Under the pieces are notes generated by a model. The model saw only the letters and a program-made list of their open reading frames with translations, ran no database searches and was not told the DNA's origin. This document shows, piece after piece, positions 50,267 to 61,102 of a stretch of 64,000 bases of DNA (within the stretch, counting starts at the first letter, position 1; every line of letters starts with the position of its first letter). The DNA comes from Aerococcus sp. UBA6277 (lineage in GTDB: Bacteria; Bacillota; Bacilli; Lactobacillales; Aerococcaceae): positions 1 to 64,000 of the forward strand of contig NZ_DJUR01000036.1 of assembly GCF_002440555.1 (NCBI RefSeq), in the 5' to 3' direction. The translations under genes and the position numbers were made by a program.

Positions 50267-52294
50267 ATGAAAAGAGAGAATTGGCAGTCTAAAATTCCTT
50301 CTTTCTTATTGAAGTCGGCAATTATATGGCCACTTATTATTGCGCTATTATTATTGATTATCGTGATTGGTCTTAGTGCAACAGTTAGTTTACAAATGGG
50401 TTTTGTAATTGTTAGTTTGATTGTTGTTGTGATAGGTTTGCTTGGTTTTGCTTTGGTCCAGATGTTAACCGCTTTGAGTGAATATATATTAGGATTAGGT
50501 AACCAGATTAAATCTGTGCAAAGTGAAATTTTATTGAAGATGCCTATCGGTATTATTGTCTTCGATGAAAATGACCCAACAATTGAATGGGTAAATCCCT
50601 TTTTACAAAAGTACTTCTACCAGAAGGAAATCATTGGCTTAAATATAAATGATTTAGATGAAGAGATTTTTGAATTGTACAAGGAATTTCAGGAAGACCC
50701 GTCATTGAAATCTAAACGATTTCAGTGGAAGAATGCACATTTCGAGGTCACTTATTTAAGGGATGAGCATGCTATGTACTTTATTGATGCAACCAAGTAC
50801 GGGGTTATTGCTGAGAATGCTGACCTTGGGCGTATTGTCATTGGTCATATTGTGATCGATAATTATGATGAAACGGTATCTTCAATGAATGATAGAAGAA
50901 AATCTACGATTGACAACTTGGTAACGAGTGACTTGTCTAAGTGGGCTAAAAACTATGATTCTTACATTAAACGTTTGGATGATGATCATTTCTTACTGGT
51001 ATCAACTTATGGTCAGTTGTCTCGAATGGAAGAGAACAAGTTTGTGGTCGTTGATAACCTTCGTGAGAAGACATCAAAGGCTAATACGCCATTAACAATT
51101 TCTATGGGGATCTCATACCAAGAGAAAGATGATGTTATTGATGTGGATGATATTTCTGACCAAGCACAGTCAAACTTGGACCTTGCGCAAAGTCGTGGGG
51201 GTGACCAAGTCGTTGTCCGTACTAAAAATCAAAAAGCGCGTTATTATGGTGGTAAGACGAACCCGATGGAGAAACGTACACGTGTGCGTTCACGTCAAAT
51301 CGCCAATACTATTTCAACAATGATTCAAAATACATCTTCCGTATTCGTTATGGGGCATGATTACCCAGATATGGATGCTGTTGGTGCCTGCTTGGGTATT
51401 CGTCGTATTGCTCAAATGAATAATCAAATTTGTTATGTGATTATCGATGAAAGTCGTATTAATGATGATATTGAACGTTTATTGGTAGAACTTCGTAAAG
51501 ATGAATCAATTGCGGAGTCAATCATCTCGCCTGAACAGGCAGAAGAGTTGATGGCACAGGATTCATTATTATTCTTGGTGGATGTGCATCGTCCGTCAAT
51601 TACCATTGCACCAGACTTGATTACACCGAATAGACCTGTTATTATTATTGACCACCACCGTAAGGGTGAAGAAGTGCCGGATAATGTATTGTTAGAATAT
51701 ATTGAGCCTTATGCTTCTTCTGCAAGTGAGTTAATTACAGAGTTTTTCGAGTATCAAAATCAAGAAAGTGAACCAATCAAACGAATTGAAGCAACTGCTA
51801 TGTTAGCGGGTATGATTGTGGATACACGAAATTTCTCTCTCCGTACAGGGTCAAGAACTTTTGATGCGGCTAGTTACTTAAAATCTGTAGGTGCTGATTC
51901 ATTTATGATTCAAAACCTATTGAAAGAGGACTTAACGGACTATATTAAACGTAATCAATTAATTGAAAATGTTGAATTGATTTCTGGCAATCTGGGTATT
52001 GCTAGTGGTGGAGATGACGATGTCTATGACTCAGTTACGGCTGCTCAAGCAGCGGATACTTTGTTATCTATGCGTAATGTGGATGCGTCTTTTGTGGTTT
52101 ACTTAAGAGAAGATGGTCGTGTAGGTATTTCTGCACGTAGTCTTGGAACGATTAATGTTCAACGTACAATGGAAGAGTTAGGTGGCGGTGGTCATTTATC
52201 GAATGCTGCTACACAAATTTCAGATGTGACTGTCTCTGAAGCAGTAGACATGTTAAAATCTGTTATTATGGATAAAGATGAGGAGGATGAATAA
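50267..52294 (+). CDS. gdpP: Cyclic-di-AMP phosphodiesterase GdpP
   Basis: Hydrolyses c-di-AMP, controlling potassium, osmotic and cell-wall homeostasis. The start at 50267 has AAAGGAG and gives 675 residues; the open frame extends upstream without an RBS. Two membrane helices (about 15-60), a PAS-like domain, a degenerate GGDEF domain (about 165-300), a DHH domain with [16 protein letters not shown] and IIDHHRKGE, and a DHHA1 domain with [10 protein letters not shown] near the end are all present. It heads the gdpP-rplI unit, a common pairing with dnaB downstream in Firmicutes. Confidence 0.95.
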   Translation: MKRENWQSKIPSFLLKSAIIWPLIIALLLLIIVIGLSATVSLQMGFVIVSLIVVVIGLLGFALVQMLTALSEYILGLGNQIKSVQSEILLKMPIGIIVFDENDPTIEWVNPFLQKYFYQKEIIGLNINDLDEEIFELYKEFQEDPSLKSKRFQWKNAHFEVTYLRDEHAMYFIDATKYGVIAENADLGRIVIGHIVIDNYDETVSSMNDRRKSTIDNLVTSDLSKWAKNYDSYIKRLDDDHFLLVSTYGQLSRMEENKFVVVDNLREKTSKANTPLTISMGISYQEKDDVIDVDDISDQAQSNLDLAQSRGGDQVVVRTKNQKARYYGGKTNPMEKRTRVRSRQIANTISTMIQNTSSVFVMGHDYPDMDAVGACLGIRRIAQMNNQICYVIIDESRINDDIERLLVELRKDESIAESIISPEQAEELMAQDSLLFLVDVHRPSITIAPDLITPNRPVIIIDHHRKGEEVPDNVLLEYIEPYASSASELITEFFEYQNQESEPIKRIEATAMLAGMIVDTRNFSLRTGSRTFDAASYLKSVGADSFMIQNLLKEDLTDYIKRNQLIENVELISGNLGIASGGDDDVYDSVTAAQAADTLLSMRNVDASFVVYLREDGRVGISARSLGTINVQRTMEELGGGGHLSNAATQISDVTVSEAVDMLKSVIMDKDEEDE

Positions 52295-52296
52295 TT

Positions 52297-52749
52297 ATGA
52301 AGGTTATTTTTCTACAAGATGTTAAAAATCAAGGTAAAAAGGGTCAAGTAAAAGAAGTCCCTAATGGCTATGCACAAAACTTTTTATTGAAAAAAGGTTT
52401 AGCTAAAGAAGCCACAGCAAGTGCTGTTTCTGCGCAACGTGGTAAAGAAAAAGCCAACGAGAAGCAAGCGCAAGAAAAATTACAAGAAGCAAAAGATTTA
52501 AAAGCGAAAATCGAAGACGAAAAAACAGTTGTAACGATTAAAGCTAAGGGTGGAGAAGATGGCCGTTTATTCGGTTCAGTCCCATCTAAACAAATTGCTA
52601 CTGCTATGTTGAAACAATACGGTATTAAATTAGATAAACGCAAAATGGACTTGGACGAACCAATCCGTTCATTTGGTTACACAAATGTACCAGTAAAATT
52701 GCATCATGAGGTTGAAGCTACTATTCGCGTACATATCGTCGAAGAATAG
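52297..52749 (+). CDS. rplI: 50S ribosomal protein L9
   Basis: A 150-residue large-subunit protein. It begins with [21 protein letters not shown] and [14 protein letters not shown], then has the long connecting helix and a C-terminal domain with [18 protein letters not shown]. The start is two bases after the gdpP stop codon with GAGGA in the gdpP tail, so the two are translationally linked. Confidence 0.96.
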   Translation: MKVIFLQDVKNQGKKGQVKEVPNGYAQNFLLKKGLAKEATASAVSAQRGKEKANEKQAQEKLQEAKDLKAKIEDEKTVVTIKAKGGEDGRLFGSVPSKQIATAMLKQYGIKLDKRKMDLDEPIRSFGYTNVPVKLHHEVEATIRVHIVEE

Positions 52750-52768
52750 GGCTAGTCTACCTATATAT

Positions 52769-52806
52769 TGGAGGCTAGGATGGATTCCTGGCCTCCTATT
52801 TTATTC
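52769..52806 (+). terminator. Terminator of gdpP-rplI
   Basis: GGAGGCTAGGA and TCCTGGCCTCC pair around TGGAT, followed by TATTTTATT. The U-run is interrupted, so moderate strength is expected. Confidence 0.75.
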
Positions 52807-52867
52807 AATTTTTATATCAATGTGCTTATGTTTTTTAGTATAATAGTTAGGTGATGGAGGTGCTGAT

Positions 52868-54259
52868 TTGGCGGAGAATTTAGATCATACAACACCGCCT
52901 CAAAGTATAGAGGCTGAGCAAGCTGTGCTCGGTGCCATCTTACTTGATTCCGATGTGTTCATTTCAGTGCTGGAGTATGTTTCTGCCGATGATTTTTATA
53001 GTCGTGCAAACCAACTTATTTTTGAAGCGATGGAAGAACTGAACCGGGATGATGAGGCTATTGATGCGTTGACGGTTCAACAAAAATTAAATAACATGCA
53101 TATGCTTGAGAATGTTGGCGGCTATGAGTATATTTTCCAATTGGCAAATGATACGCCGACTGCAGCGAACGCGGAATACTATGCCCGCATAGTTGAAGAG
53201 AAGTCTTTATTGAGAAAGCTGATTCAAGCTTCTAATAAGATTGCCCGCGAGAGTTTTGAGCAAGAAGAGTCAGTATCTGTCATTTTAGATGAGGCTGAGA
53301 AGTCTATTTTAAACGTAGCAGAGAACCGAAATCGAAATGGGTTTATCCATATTCGAGATGTCGTGTTCGAGTCTATGCAAAATTTAGATGATTTATCTAA
53401 AAATGGTCAGGATGTAACTGGTATTCCAACTGGTTACCCTGATCTAGATGCGATGACAGCCGGGTTGCAACCAGAAGAGTTGATTATTCTGGCAGCACGT
53501 CCGGCCGTTGGTAAGACAGCCTTTGCTTTGAATATCGCACAGAATGTGGCGACTAAGCAAGATGGTGTTGTCGCAGTCTTTTCTTTGGAGATGGGGGCTG
53601 GATCCCTGGTAAATCGTATGATTTGTGCGGAAGGTAGTATAAATGCGGGTCATTTAAGGACTGGACAATTAACTGAAGATGAATGGTCAGATTTGATCGT
53701 TGCTTCAGGGGCGCTATCAGAAGCGGATATTTATATTGATGATACACCAGGTATTAGGGTAACCGAAATCCGTTCTAAGAGTAGGCGTCTACTTAAAGAA
53801 CGGGGGCGGCTAGACTTAATTGTGATAGACTACCTTCAATTAATTGAGGGGTCTGGTAAACGAAATGAAAACAGACAACAGGAAGTATCTGATATTTCGC
53901 GACAATTAAAGAAAATCGCCAAAGAATTACACGTACCTGTAATCGCCTTATCTCAGTTATCACGTGGTGTGGAACAGCGACAGGATAAACGTCCCGTCCT
54001 TTCTGACATTCGTGAGTCGGGATCGATTGAGCAGGATGCGGATATCGTCGCCTTCCTATATCGTGATGATTATTACGAACGTGGCGAGGGCGAAGATGAT
54101 GATGGTGGTAGCGAACCGAGATTGGAAGATAATATCGTAGAGGTTATTATCGAGAAAAACCGGTCCGGTGCGCGTGGAACAGTGAAACTTATTTTTACAA
54201 AAGAATTTAACAAATTCTCATCAGTGAGTTTTAGAACTGATGACGAAATGTTTGCATAA
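52868..54259 (+). CDS. dnaB: Replicative DNA helicase DnaB
   Basis: Hexameric helicase that unwinds the fork (DnaC in Bacillus nomenclature). The 463-residue protein has the N-terminal primase-interacting domain (SIEAEQAVLGAILLD), Walker A ARPAVGKTAFALNIA, Walker B LIVIDYLQLIEG and the arginine-finger region near VEVIIEKNRSGARG. The start is TTG, chosen because GGAGGTG precedes it at 7 bases. A TATAAT at 52839 may be its promoter. purA follows by 18 bp. Confidence 0.96.
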   Translation: MAENLDHTTPPQSIEAEQAVLGAILLDSDVFISVLEYVSADDFYSRANQLIFEAMEELNRDDEAIDALTVQQKLNNMHMLENVGGYEYIFQLANDTPTAANAEYYARIVEEKSLLRKLIQASNKIARESFEQEESVSVILDEAEKSILNVAENRNRNGFIHIRDVVFESMQNLDDLSKNGQDVTGIPTGYPDLDAMTAGLQPEELIILAARPAVGKTAFALNIAQNVATKQDGVVAVFSLEMGAGSLVNRMICAEGSINAGHLRTGQLTEDEWSDLIVASGALSEADIYIDDTPGIRVTEIRSKSRRLLKERGRLDLIVIDYLQLIEGSGKRNENRQQEVSDISRQLKKIAKELHVPVIALSQLSRGVEQRQDKRPVLSDIRESGSIEQDADIVAFLYRDDYYERGEGEDDDGGSEPRLEDNIVEVIIEKNRSGARGTVKLIFTKEFNKFSSVSFRTDDEMFA

Positions 54260-55570
<1,311 letters not shown>

Positions 55571-55598
55571 TTAGATACAACATTTATAAGATATTCAC

Positions 55599-55630
55599 AA
55601 GCGGGGCTTTGATAGTCCTGCTTTTTTCTT
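55599..55630 (+). terminator. Terminator of dnaB-purA
   Basis: AAGCGGGGCT and AGTCCTGCTT pair around TTGAT, followed by a T-rich tail (TTTTCTTTT). Confidence 0.85.
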
Positions 55631-55806
55631 TTAAGTAATTATCAAAGTTTAGATGAAATTGAAATGATTTGCACTTACGAAACTAGGAGGGAAATCAAGC
55701 ATTAGTAGGAGTAGTTTTAGATGAGTCAAATTGATGATAAAAAATTCACTATATGAGCTAGTTAGCCTTCATTATTTCAGGAAATTAAAAAATGTTGACT
55801 TTATCG

Positions 55807-55859
55807 TTGACAAGTGTAATCAGTCGAGGTATATTTAGTTTATTAAGATTACAAATGTA
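55807..55859 (+). promoter_or_regulatory. Copper-responsive promoter with two cop boxes
   Basis: TTGACA (55807) and TATATT (55830) with a 17-bp spacer. GACAAGTGTA (55809-55818) overlaps the -35 and TACAAATGTA (55850-55859) lies just after the start region; the latter matches the CopY operator TACANNTGTA exactly, the former at all but one position. Repression by CopY relieved by copper is therefore likely. No copY gene is in this window. Confidence 0.75.
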
Positions 55860-55898
55860 AACAAATGAAACACATACATAAACAAGGCGCGATTTAAC

Positions 55899-56111
55899 AT
55901 GAATACGAAAACTTATTTAATTCCAGATATGTCGTGTGCCCACTGCAAGGCGCGTATTGAAAAGGAAGTAACTGGCTTAAAAGGTGTTGAAGTGGCGGAT
56001 GTACCGGTTGAAAGTAACGTTCTAACGGTCCGATTTGATGATCAAGTAGTAGATAGTGCGGCCATTGTGGCTGCTGTTGCGGAAGCGGGCTATACAGCCA
56101 ACCCGCAATAA
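55899..56111 (+). CDS. copZ: Copper chaperone CopZ
   Basis: A 70-residue heavy-metal-associated domain. The metal site is MSCAHC (Cys13, Cys16). It carries Cu(I) within the cytosol to the copper ATPase or to CopY. It lies behind the cop-box promoter and 24 bp before the copA remnant. The ATG has a weak RBS (AAGGCGCG), so the exact start is supported mainly by the conserved N-terminus. Confidence 0.9.
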   Translation: MNTKTYLIPDMSCAHCKARIEKEVTGLKGVEVADVPVESNVLTVRFDDQVVDSAAIVAAVAEAGYTANPQ

Positions 56112-56135
56112 TTTTCGTCTAAAGGAGAATCTATA

Positions 56136-57191
56136 ATGAAAGATACTTATACAATTGAAGGCATGACTTGTGCATCCTGTGCGCAAGCGGTCGAGAAATC
56201 GGTCGCCAAGTTAACGGGCATGGATGCTGCGAATGTGAACTTGGCAACTGAAAAGTTAACGGTTACTTATGACAACCAACAAGTTTCAGAGGCTGATATC
56301 ACTCAGGCAGTTGAGAATGCAGGTTATAAGGCGGTGAAGAATTTATCGGTGACTAGCTTTGAAATTGAAGGGATGACCTGCGCGTCTTGTGCCCAAGCCA
56401 TTGAGAAATCGGTAAGTAAATTAGCTGCTGTTTCCTCGGTGAATGTAAATTTAGCCACTGAAAAAATGACAGTAACCTTTGATGAGGCGGCCTTAAATGT
56501 TTCTGATATTGTCCGTACAGTTGAAGATACGGGCTACCAAGCTAAATTAGGAACCAGTGAACAGGAGGGGCCTAGTCAAGCTGAGCGTCAAAGCGCCCAT
56601 ATCCAAGCTTTATGGCGTCGCTTTTTGTGGTCTACCATATTTACTGTGCCTTTACTTTATATAGCAATGGGTCCCATGCTACCCTTTGGCGGTTTACCCT
56701 TACCTGAATTCTTGAATCCAATGACCAATGCCATGAATTTTGCGGTCATTCAGTTGTTGCTGACCTTACCAGTTGTCTATTTGGGACGCGACTTCTACAA
56801 AGTGGGTTTTAAAGCCCTCTTTAAAGGACATCCCAATATGGACTCTTTGATTGCTATTGGGACAGGGGCAGCGCTTGCCCAAGCCAATGTCGGAATTGCC
56901 ATTGGTTCAGGGACTGATGTAGCCATTGAATCAGCAGATATTGTCTTGATGCGTAGCGACTTAATGGACGTACCAACATCAGTTGAGTTGAGTAAAGCAA
57001 CTATTCTCAACATTAAACAAAATCTCTTTTGGGCCTTCGCCTATAATGTAGTTGGGATTCCAATTGCCATGGGTATCCTCTACCTGTTTGGTGGCCCATT
57101 ACTAAGTCCTATGTTTGCTGGTGCAGCCATGAGCTTGAGTTCAGTTTCTGTGTTGTTAAATGCCCTTCGCTTAAAGTGCTTTAAAGTATAG
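56136..57191 (+). pseudogene. copA: Copper P-type ATPase CopA with large internal in-frame deletion
   Basis: The 351-codon frame encodes two HMA domains with GMTCASC (Cys12/15 and Cys82/85) and the first membrane helices up to [13 protein letters not shown] (about residue 246). It then jumps directly into the sequence [25 protein letters not shown], which in full CopA follows the phosphorylation and ATP-binding domains, and ends with the normal last helices and LNALRLK. The CPC metal channel motif, actuator TGE loop, DKTGT phosphorylation site and N domain are missing (about 450 residues). It cannot pump copper; it may be dead or act only as a metal-binding membrane protein. RBS AAAGGAG is intact. 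Confidence 0.85.
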
Positions 57192-57219
57192 TTATAAAAA
57201 GTTTGATACTTAAAATAAT

Positions 57220-57252
57220 TAGCCATCCTTTTTTTGAGGGATGGCTATTTAG
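57220..57252 (+). terminator. Terminator of the copper locus
   Basis: AGCCATCC and GGATGGCT pair around TTTTTTTGAG; only a weak T-stretch follows. Confidence 0.6.
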
Positions 57253-57343
57253 GATAAATATATATTTTTTAAGTACAATGCCTTGAAAGATTCCTTGATT
57301 GGGTGTAGAATTTTAGTATTGTATTTGGCAAATTAATGAATTT

Positions 57344-57416
57344 GGACTGATAGCTCAGTTGGTAGAGCAACGGACTCTTAATCCGTGGGTCCAGGGTTCG
57401 AGCCCCTGTCGGTCCA
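57344..57416 (+). tRNA. tRNA-Lys (anticodon CTT)
   Basis: A 73-base cloverleaf: acceptor GGACTGA/TCGGTCC, D arm GCTC/GAGC, anticodon stem ACGGA/TCCGT with loop CTCTTAA (CTT at positions 34-36), T arm CAGGG/CCCTG with TTCGAGC, discriminator A. The CCA end is not encoded. It reads AAG codons. Confidence 0.95.
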
Positions 57417-57424
57417 TCTTATAA

Positions 57425-57474
57425 AAGGCGTCGTATCAGAGTTTATATACTTTGATGCGACGCTATTTTTTATA
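57425..57474 (+). terminator. Terminator of tRNA-Lys
   Basis: GCGTCGTATCA pairs with TGATGCGACGC over a short AT loop, followed by TATTTTTT. Confidence 0.88.
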
Positions 57475-57605
57475 AAAAGTTGACCGGAAAATAATTGATA
57501 AACATAAATATTGCTATGTAAAATTGCATAACTCAAATAATAGTTATTTTTAGGTTTCCTTTTTCATATCGATATGGTAATATCGAATATAAATGAATAT
57601 AGTAG

Positions 57606-57677
57606 TGACATTTGGGGTGCGGAAAGCTGAGATTATACCCATTGAACCTGACACAGTTAATACTGGCGAAGGGAAAT
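57606..57677 (+). promoter_or_regulatory. TPP riboswitch (THI element)
   Basis: The aptamer contains the conserved blocks GGGGTGC, GCTGAGA, ACCC, GAACCTGA, AATACTGGCGAAGGGA, closed by ACATTT/AAATGT. Binding of thiamine pyrophosphate should switch off the downstream operon. Identification rests on exact consensus blocks. Confidence 0.95.
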
Positions 57678-57767
57678 GTAAAAATGTTTATGATACGAAA
57701 ACTATTGGACCAAGTGTGTCTGTATAGTTTATTAAAGTGTTTAAAACAAGTAGTAAATTCACTTTTG

Positions 57768-57812
57768 CTCACCCCTTATGCCTCTATTTTTTTAAAATAT
57801 AGGAAAAGGGGT
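57768..57812 (+). promoter_or_regulatory. Expression platform hairpin before ykoE
   Basis: ACCCCTT pairs with AAGGGGT, with an inner CCTATA-type stem; a T-run follows. The 3' arm contains the ykoE ribosome-binding site (AAAGGGG), so the hairpin can both end transcription and hide the RBS. Confidence 0.7.
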
Positions 57813-57819
57813 TTTTTTG

Positions 57820-58386
57820 ATGGAAAAATTTAAATGGGCCTTGCCCGACGTCATCTTTTTAGCATTTTTAGCTTTCTTATTTGGCGCTGTATTTATGGGA
57901 GCAGGTGTCCTGTATGCCGTTTTAGTGTCCCTATTAACACCGTTTGGTTTAACGCCATTTGCCAATGAAATCTTATTTGGTATGTGGACGATTGCGGCGC
58001 CAGTGGCGGGTATGTTGATTCCGAAAGTAGGCAGTGCCTTGTTAGGTGAGGTCTTTGCCGCCCTTGCCGAGATGCTTTATGGGTCATATTTTGGGGCTGG
58101 TGTGTTACTTTCTGGCTTAATTCAAGGACTGGGTACTGAAGCGGGTTTCTTTGTTACCAAATACGAACGCTATGATACGACTACTTTAGTTTATGGTGCC
58201 ATTGGGACAACGGTATTTAGTTTCGCCTTTGAATTCTTCAAATTTGGCTACGCGACTTATAGTCTTGGTTTCGTTGTGGCTTTATTCTTAGTTCGTCTGA
58301 TTTCAGTAACATTTTTCGGTGTCTTTCTAACTAAACAAATCGTTAGCCTATTCAACAGGGTACAAGCTAAAGGACTTGCCCAATGA
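57820..58386 (+). CDS. ykoE: ECF transporter S component YkoE (thiamine precursor HMP)
   Basis: Substrate-specific membrane subunit, thought to bind hydroxymethylpyrimidine. The ATG at 57820 follows AAAGGGG; a TTG lies one codon earlier. The 188-residue protein is almost wholly hydrophobic, with five to six helices and the conserved ANEILFGMW and LLGEVFAALAEMLYGS segments. The TPP riboswitch and the tenA neighbour support a thiamine role. The stop overlaps the ykoD start (ATGA). Confidence 0.9.
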   Translation: MEKFKWALPDVIFLAFLAFLFGAVFMGAGVLYAVLVSLLTPFGLTPFANEILFGMWTIAAPVAGMLIPKVGSALLGEVFAALAEMLYGSYFGAGVLLSGLIQGLGTEAGFFVTKYERYDTTTLVYGAIGTTVFSFAFEFFKFGYATYSLGFVVALFLVRLISVTFFGVFLTKQIVSLFNRVQAKGLAQ

Positions 58387-59738
58387 GTGCCTTAGTACAA
58401 ATTAGGGACTTGATCGTCCGAAAAAATGAGACCGTCATCCTAGACAGGATTTCTTGTGATTGGCATCTAGGCGATTTTATCTTACTGACAGGTGATAGTG
58501 GTAGCGGGAAAAGCACCCTCATCCATACGCTAGCTGGCTTCAATGGTGCTAGCTTTCAAGGGGATGTTGTAGTGGATGGCCAGCGGATGTCAGACTATAC
58601 CATTCCAGAAAAGACCCAAAGAATTGGGTTGATGTTTCAAAATCCGGGTCAACAATTTACCATGCGTACCCTGGAACGAGAATGCTTCTTTGCCTTAGAA
58701 AATTGTGGTCTACCTTATGACCAGGCCAAAGTGCGCTTAAATCAAGCGGTTGATGATTTGGGTATCAGACATTTATTACAGCAAGACTTGATGACCCTGT
58801 CAGGTGGAGAGAAGCAGCGAGCGGCCTTAGCCATCTTGATTGCAGTCAATCCACCAGTTTTCTTATTAGACGAACCCTTTGCATCAATTGACCCATCATC
58901 TAGACTCTTCTTGATTAACATGTTGGCGAAATTAAGACAACAAGGCAAGTTGATTGTGGTGGTAGACCATGAGTTGACTGACTATAAGGGACTCATCAAT
59001 CGATTCTTTATCATGCGAGACGGGCAACTTTCTGAAGCAGATGCAGCCGATTTGCCGGAGAAAGCGCCTATCCCATTGTTGACTAGGCGTCAAGCTAGCA
59101 GCGAATCAGCTTTCACCTTGGAAAATATTGCAATCAAACAGGGCGAAAAAACCTTGCTTAACCAAGACAAATTCATTTTTCAGAAGGGAGTATCCACCCT
59201 AACTGGCGATAATGGGGCGGGGAAATCGACTTTATTAAAGTCTATGGCCCAGTTCCACCCTTACAAGGGCAAGATGCGGTTTCAGGATCGGAGACTTTCA
59301 AGTTTTTGGGGCAAAAAAAGCTTATATGAATCGCTCACCCTGGCTGTTCAAGATGCAGCCCAACAATTTGTGACGTTGGAAGTGGCGAGTGAGTTACGCT
59401 TTCCAAATGACGATGCTAGTGAAATTCGTGACCGACAGATGCAGGCACTTGAAGACTTGCATATCAGCCAGGTTTTAGATCGAAGTTTATATCATTTAAG
59501 CGAAGGGCAGAAGAAGATGGTACAATTAATCGCCTTATTGAGTCTAGACCACCAGTTTTTAATGCTAGATGAGCCTTTTGCGGGTTTGGACCAGAAAGCC
59601 AGTGATTACTTTGCGGATTGGATTGAAGACAAGAAAAGAGATACGGATTTCTTGATTGTGTCTCATCGCCTTGGCCCGCTGGAAGGTGTAAGTGATCATC
59701 ATATTCACTTGTCCAATCAAGTGCTAAAGGAGGTTTGA
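58383..59738 (+). CDS. ykoD: ECF transporter ATPase with two fused ABC domains (YkoD)
   Basis: Energises the ECF module. The 451-residue protein contains two complete ABC domains: Walker A GDSGSGKST, signature LSGGEKQRAALAI and Walker B VFLLDEPFASID in the first; GDNGAGKST, LSEGQKKMVQL and LMLDEPFAGLD in the second. Fusing both ATPases is typical of YkoD. It overlaps ykoE and is followed by the T component. Confidence 0.95.
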   Translation: MSALVQIRDLIVRKNETVILDRISCDWHLGDFILLTGDSGSGKSTLIHTLAGFNGASFQGDVVVDGQRMSDYTIPEKTQRIGLMFQNPGQQFTMRTLERECFFALENCGLPYDQAKVRLNQAVDDLGIRHLLQQDLMTLSGGEKQRAALAILIAVNPPVFLLDEPFASIDPSSRLFLINMLAKLRQQGKLIVVVDHELTDYKGLINRFFIMRDGQLSEADAADLPEKAPIPLLTRRQASSESAFTLENIAIKQGEKTLLNQDKFIFQKGVSTLTGDNGAGKSTLLKSMAQFHPYKGKMRFQDRRLSSFWGKKSLYESLTLAVQDAAQQFVTLEVASELRFPNDDASEIRDRQMQALEDLHISQVLDRSLYHLSEGQKKMVQLIALLSLDHQFLMLDEPFAGLDQKASDYFADWIEDKKRDTDFLIVSHRLGPLEGVSDHHIHLSNQVLKEV

Positions 59739-59744
59739 TAGTTG

Positions 59745-60407
59745 ATGGAAGAGAAGAAAACAGCGATTCCAGCTATTTTGGCCTTGGTATTCTTGTTCAC
59801 GATTGAAATATCTTTTACCTATTCGGTTTGGCTGAATATTTATGTCTTATTGATGGTTGTAGCCTACTTAGCTATTAAAAAACGGTTTGGTGTACTGGTA
59901 TTTTTATTAGCCCTACCTTTTATTCCTGCCATAACCACTTTTTGGTCGGTCTATATCCAAGGAAGTGGACTAGATGACGCTTGGGTATTATTCACTAGAA
60001 CCTATGCCTTTGCGGCTTTAGGAATAGGGTTTATGGTTGCGGTTGACTTACAAGATTGCTTACTAATTTTTGAACAGTATAAAGTGCCGGCTATTTTTAT
60101 CTATGGCTTGTTGGTTGTGATACATGCTGTGCCTGAAATTCAAAGGGAAATCAAGAGTATGCATGATGCCAGTTTATTAAGGGGGAAGAAATTATATCCA
60201 TGGTCACCTCTCTATTATGTGAAAGTGATCTTTCTAGCCCTCAATTGGCGGGACCGGTATGCAGAAGCCATGTATTCTAGAGGTTTCTCTGAAGACCAGC
60301 CGCGCCGCCAGTACCGTCAATGGAAAATGTCTACACCAGCTATTGTTTTATGCATGAGTTTAATTGTCGTCGGCAATATGATTATGAGATTGGAGAATAT
60401 GATTTAA
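59745..60407 (+). CDS. ykoC: ECF transporter T component (YkoC/CbiQ family)
   Basis: Membrane coupling subunit. The 220-residue protein has four to five helices, and a cytosolic coupling region containing REIKSMHDASLLRG and WRDRYAEAMYSRGFSE, the Ala-Arg-Gly type motifs that bind the ATPases. AAAGGAGG precedes the ATG (a TTG one codon earlier is less likely). The stop shares one base with the tenA start. Confidence 0.9.
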   Translation: MEEKKTAIPAILALVFLFTIEISFTYSVWLNIYVLLMVVAYLAIKKRFGVLVFLLALPFIPAITTFWSVYIQGSGLDDAWVLFTRTYAFAALGIGFMVAVDLQDCLLIFEQYKVPAIFIYGLLVVIHAVPEIQREIKSMHDASLLRGKKLYPWSPLYYVKVIFLALNWRDRYAEAMYSRGFSEDQPRRQYRQWKMSTPAIVLCMSLIVVGNMIMRLENMI

Positions 60408-61102
60408 TGGAGAATACTTTTACAGAAATCGCCCGCAGTCAAACGAGACCCTTTTGGGAGGGGAGTTTCAAACATCCTTTTATTTTGCAGCTACAAGATG
60501 GGACGTTACCTATTGAAAACTTCCGTTACTATTTAATTCAAGATGCTTATTATTTGCGTCACTTTTCAGCACTTTATGAGAAAGTAGCGGAAATTACTGA
60601 GGAGCCTGCGTTAAAGACGCAGATGCTTGAAAATGCCGGCCATTTAGCGGAAGGTGAATTAGCCATCCGTGCAAACTTTTTTGAAGAATTGGCGGTAACG
60701 GATGACGAATTAAAAGGAACCGGCGTTGCGCCAACTGCTTACCACTACGTGTCACATATGTACCGGCAGTTAGTGGAAAATAATGATGCGATTGCGGCGG
60801 CTAGTTTATTGCCATGTTCTTGGCTGTATTTTGAAATTGGTCAGCGGTTAAAACAATTAAACGTGACTTCACCTGTTCCAATCTACCAAAGATGGATTGA
60901 GACATACGGCGGGGAAGAAGCAAGTGAGGCTATCGAAAAGGAATGTGCCCTATTGAACCGTCTGTACGCTGAGTCTAGTCAGGAAAACAAGGAGAGTATG
61001 GTTTCCGCATTTGTCATAAGTGCTAGAATGGAATTTAATTTCTGGGAAATGGCTTTTAATTTTGAAACTTGGCCGGAGGGTATCCAACATGATGACAAAT
61101 AA
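60407..61102 (+). CDS. tenA: Aminopyrimidine aminohydrolase TenA
   Basis: Salvages thiamine breakdown products by hydrolysing aminomethyl- to hydroxymethyl-pyrimidine. The start at 60407 (TAATG overlap with ykoC) gives 231 residues. Typical motifs include YLIQDAYYLRHF near residue 45, LLPCSWLYFEIG with the catalytic Cys (about 138) and MEFNFWEMAF with the conserved Glu. The product (HMP) suits the YkoE substrate. The end overlaps thiW by 14 bp. Confidence 0.93.
   Translation: MENTFTEIARSQTRPFWEGSFKHPFILQLQDGTLPIENFRYYLIQDAYYLRHFSALYEKVAEITEEPALKTQMLENAGHLAEGELAIRANFFEELAVTDDELKGTGVAPTAYHYVSHMYRQLVENNDAIAAASLLPCSWLYFEIGQRLKQLNVTSPVPIYQRWIETYGGEEASEAIEKECALLNRLYAESSQENKESMVSAFVISARMEFNFWEMAFNFETWPEGIQHDDK

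Noticed and set aside
56136..57191. Complete short heavy-metal transporter
   Set aside because: The sequence jumps between two parts that are far apart in CopA and lacks all catalytic motifs, so it is a deleted form.
57612..57833. 73-codon frame across the TPP riboswitch
   Set aside because: It overlaps the aptamer and the expression platform and has no RBS.
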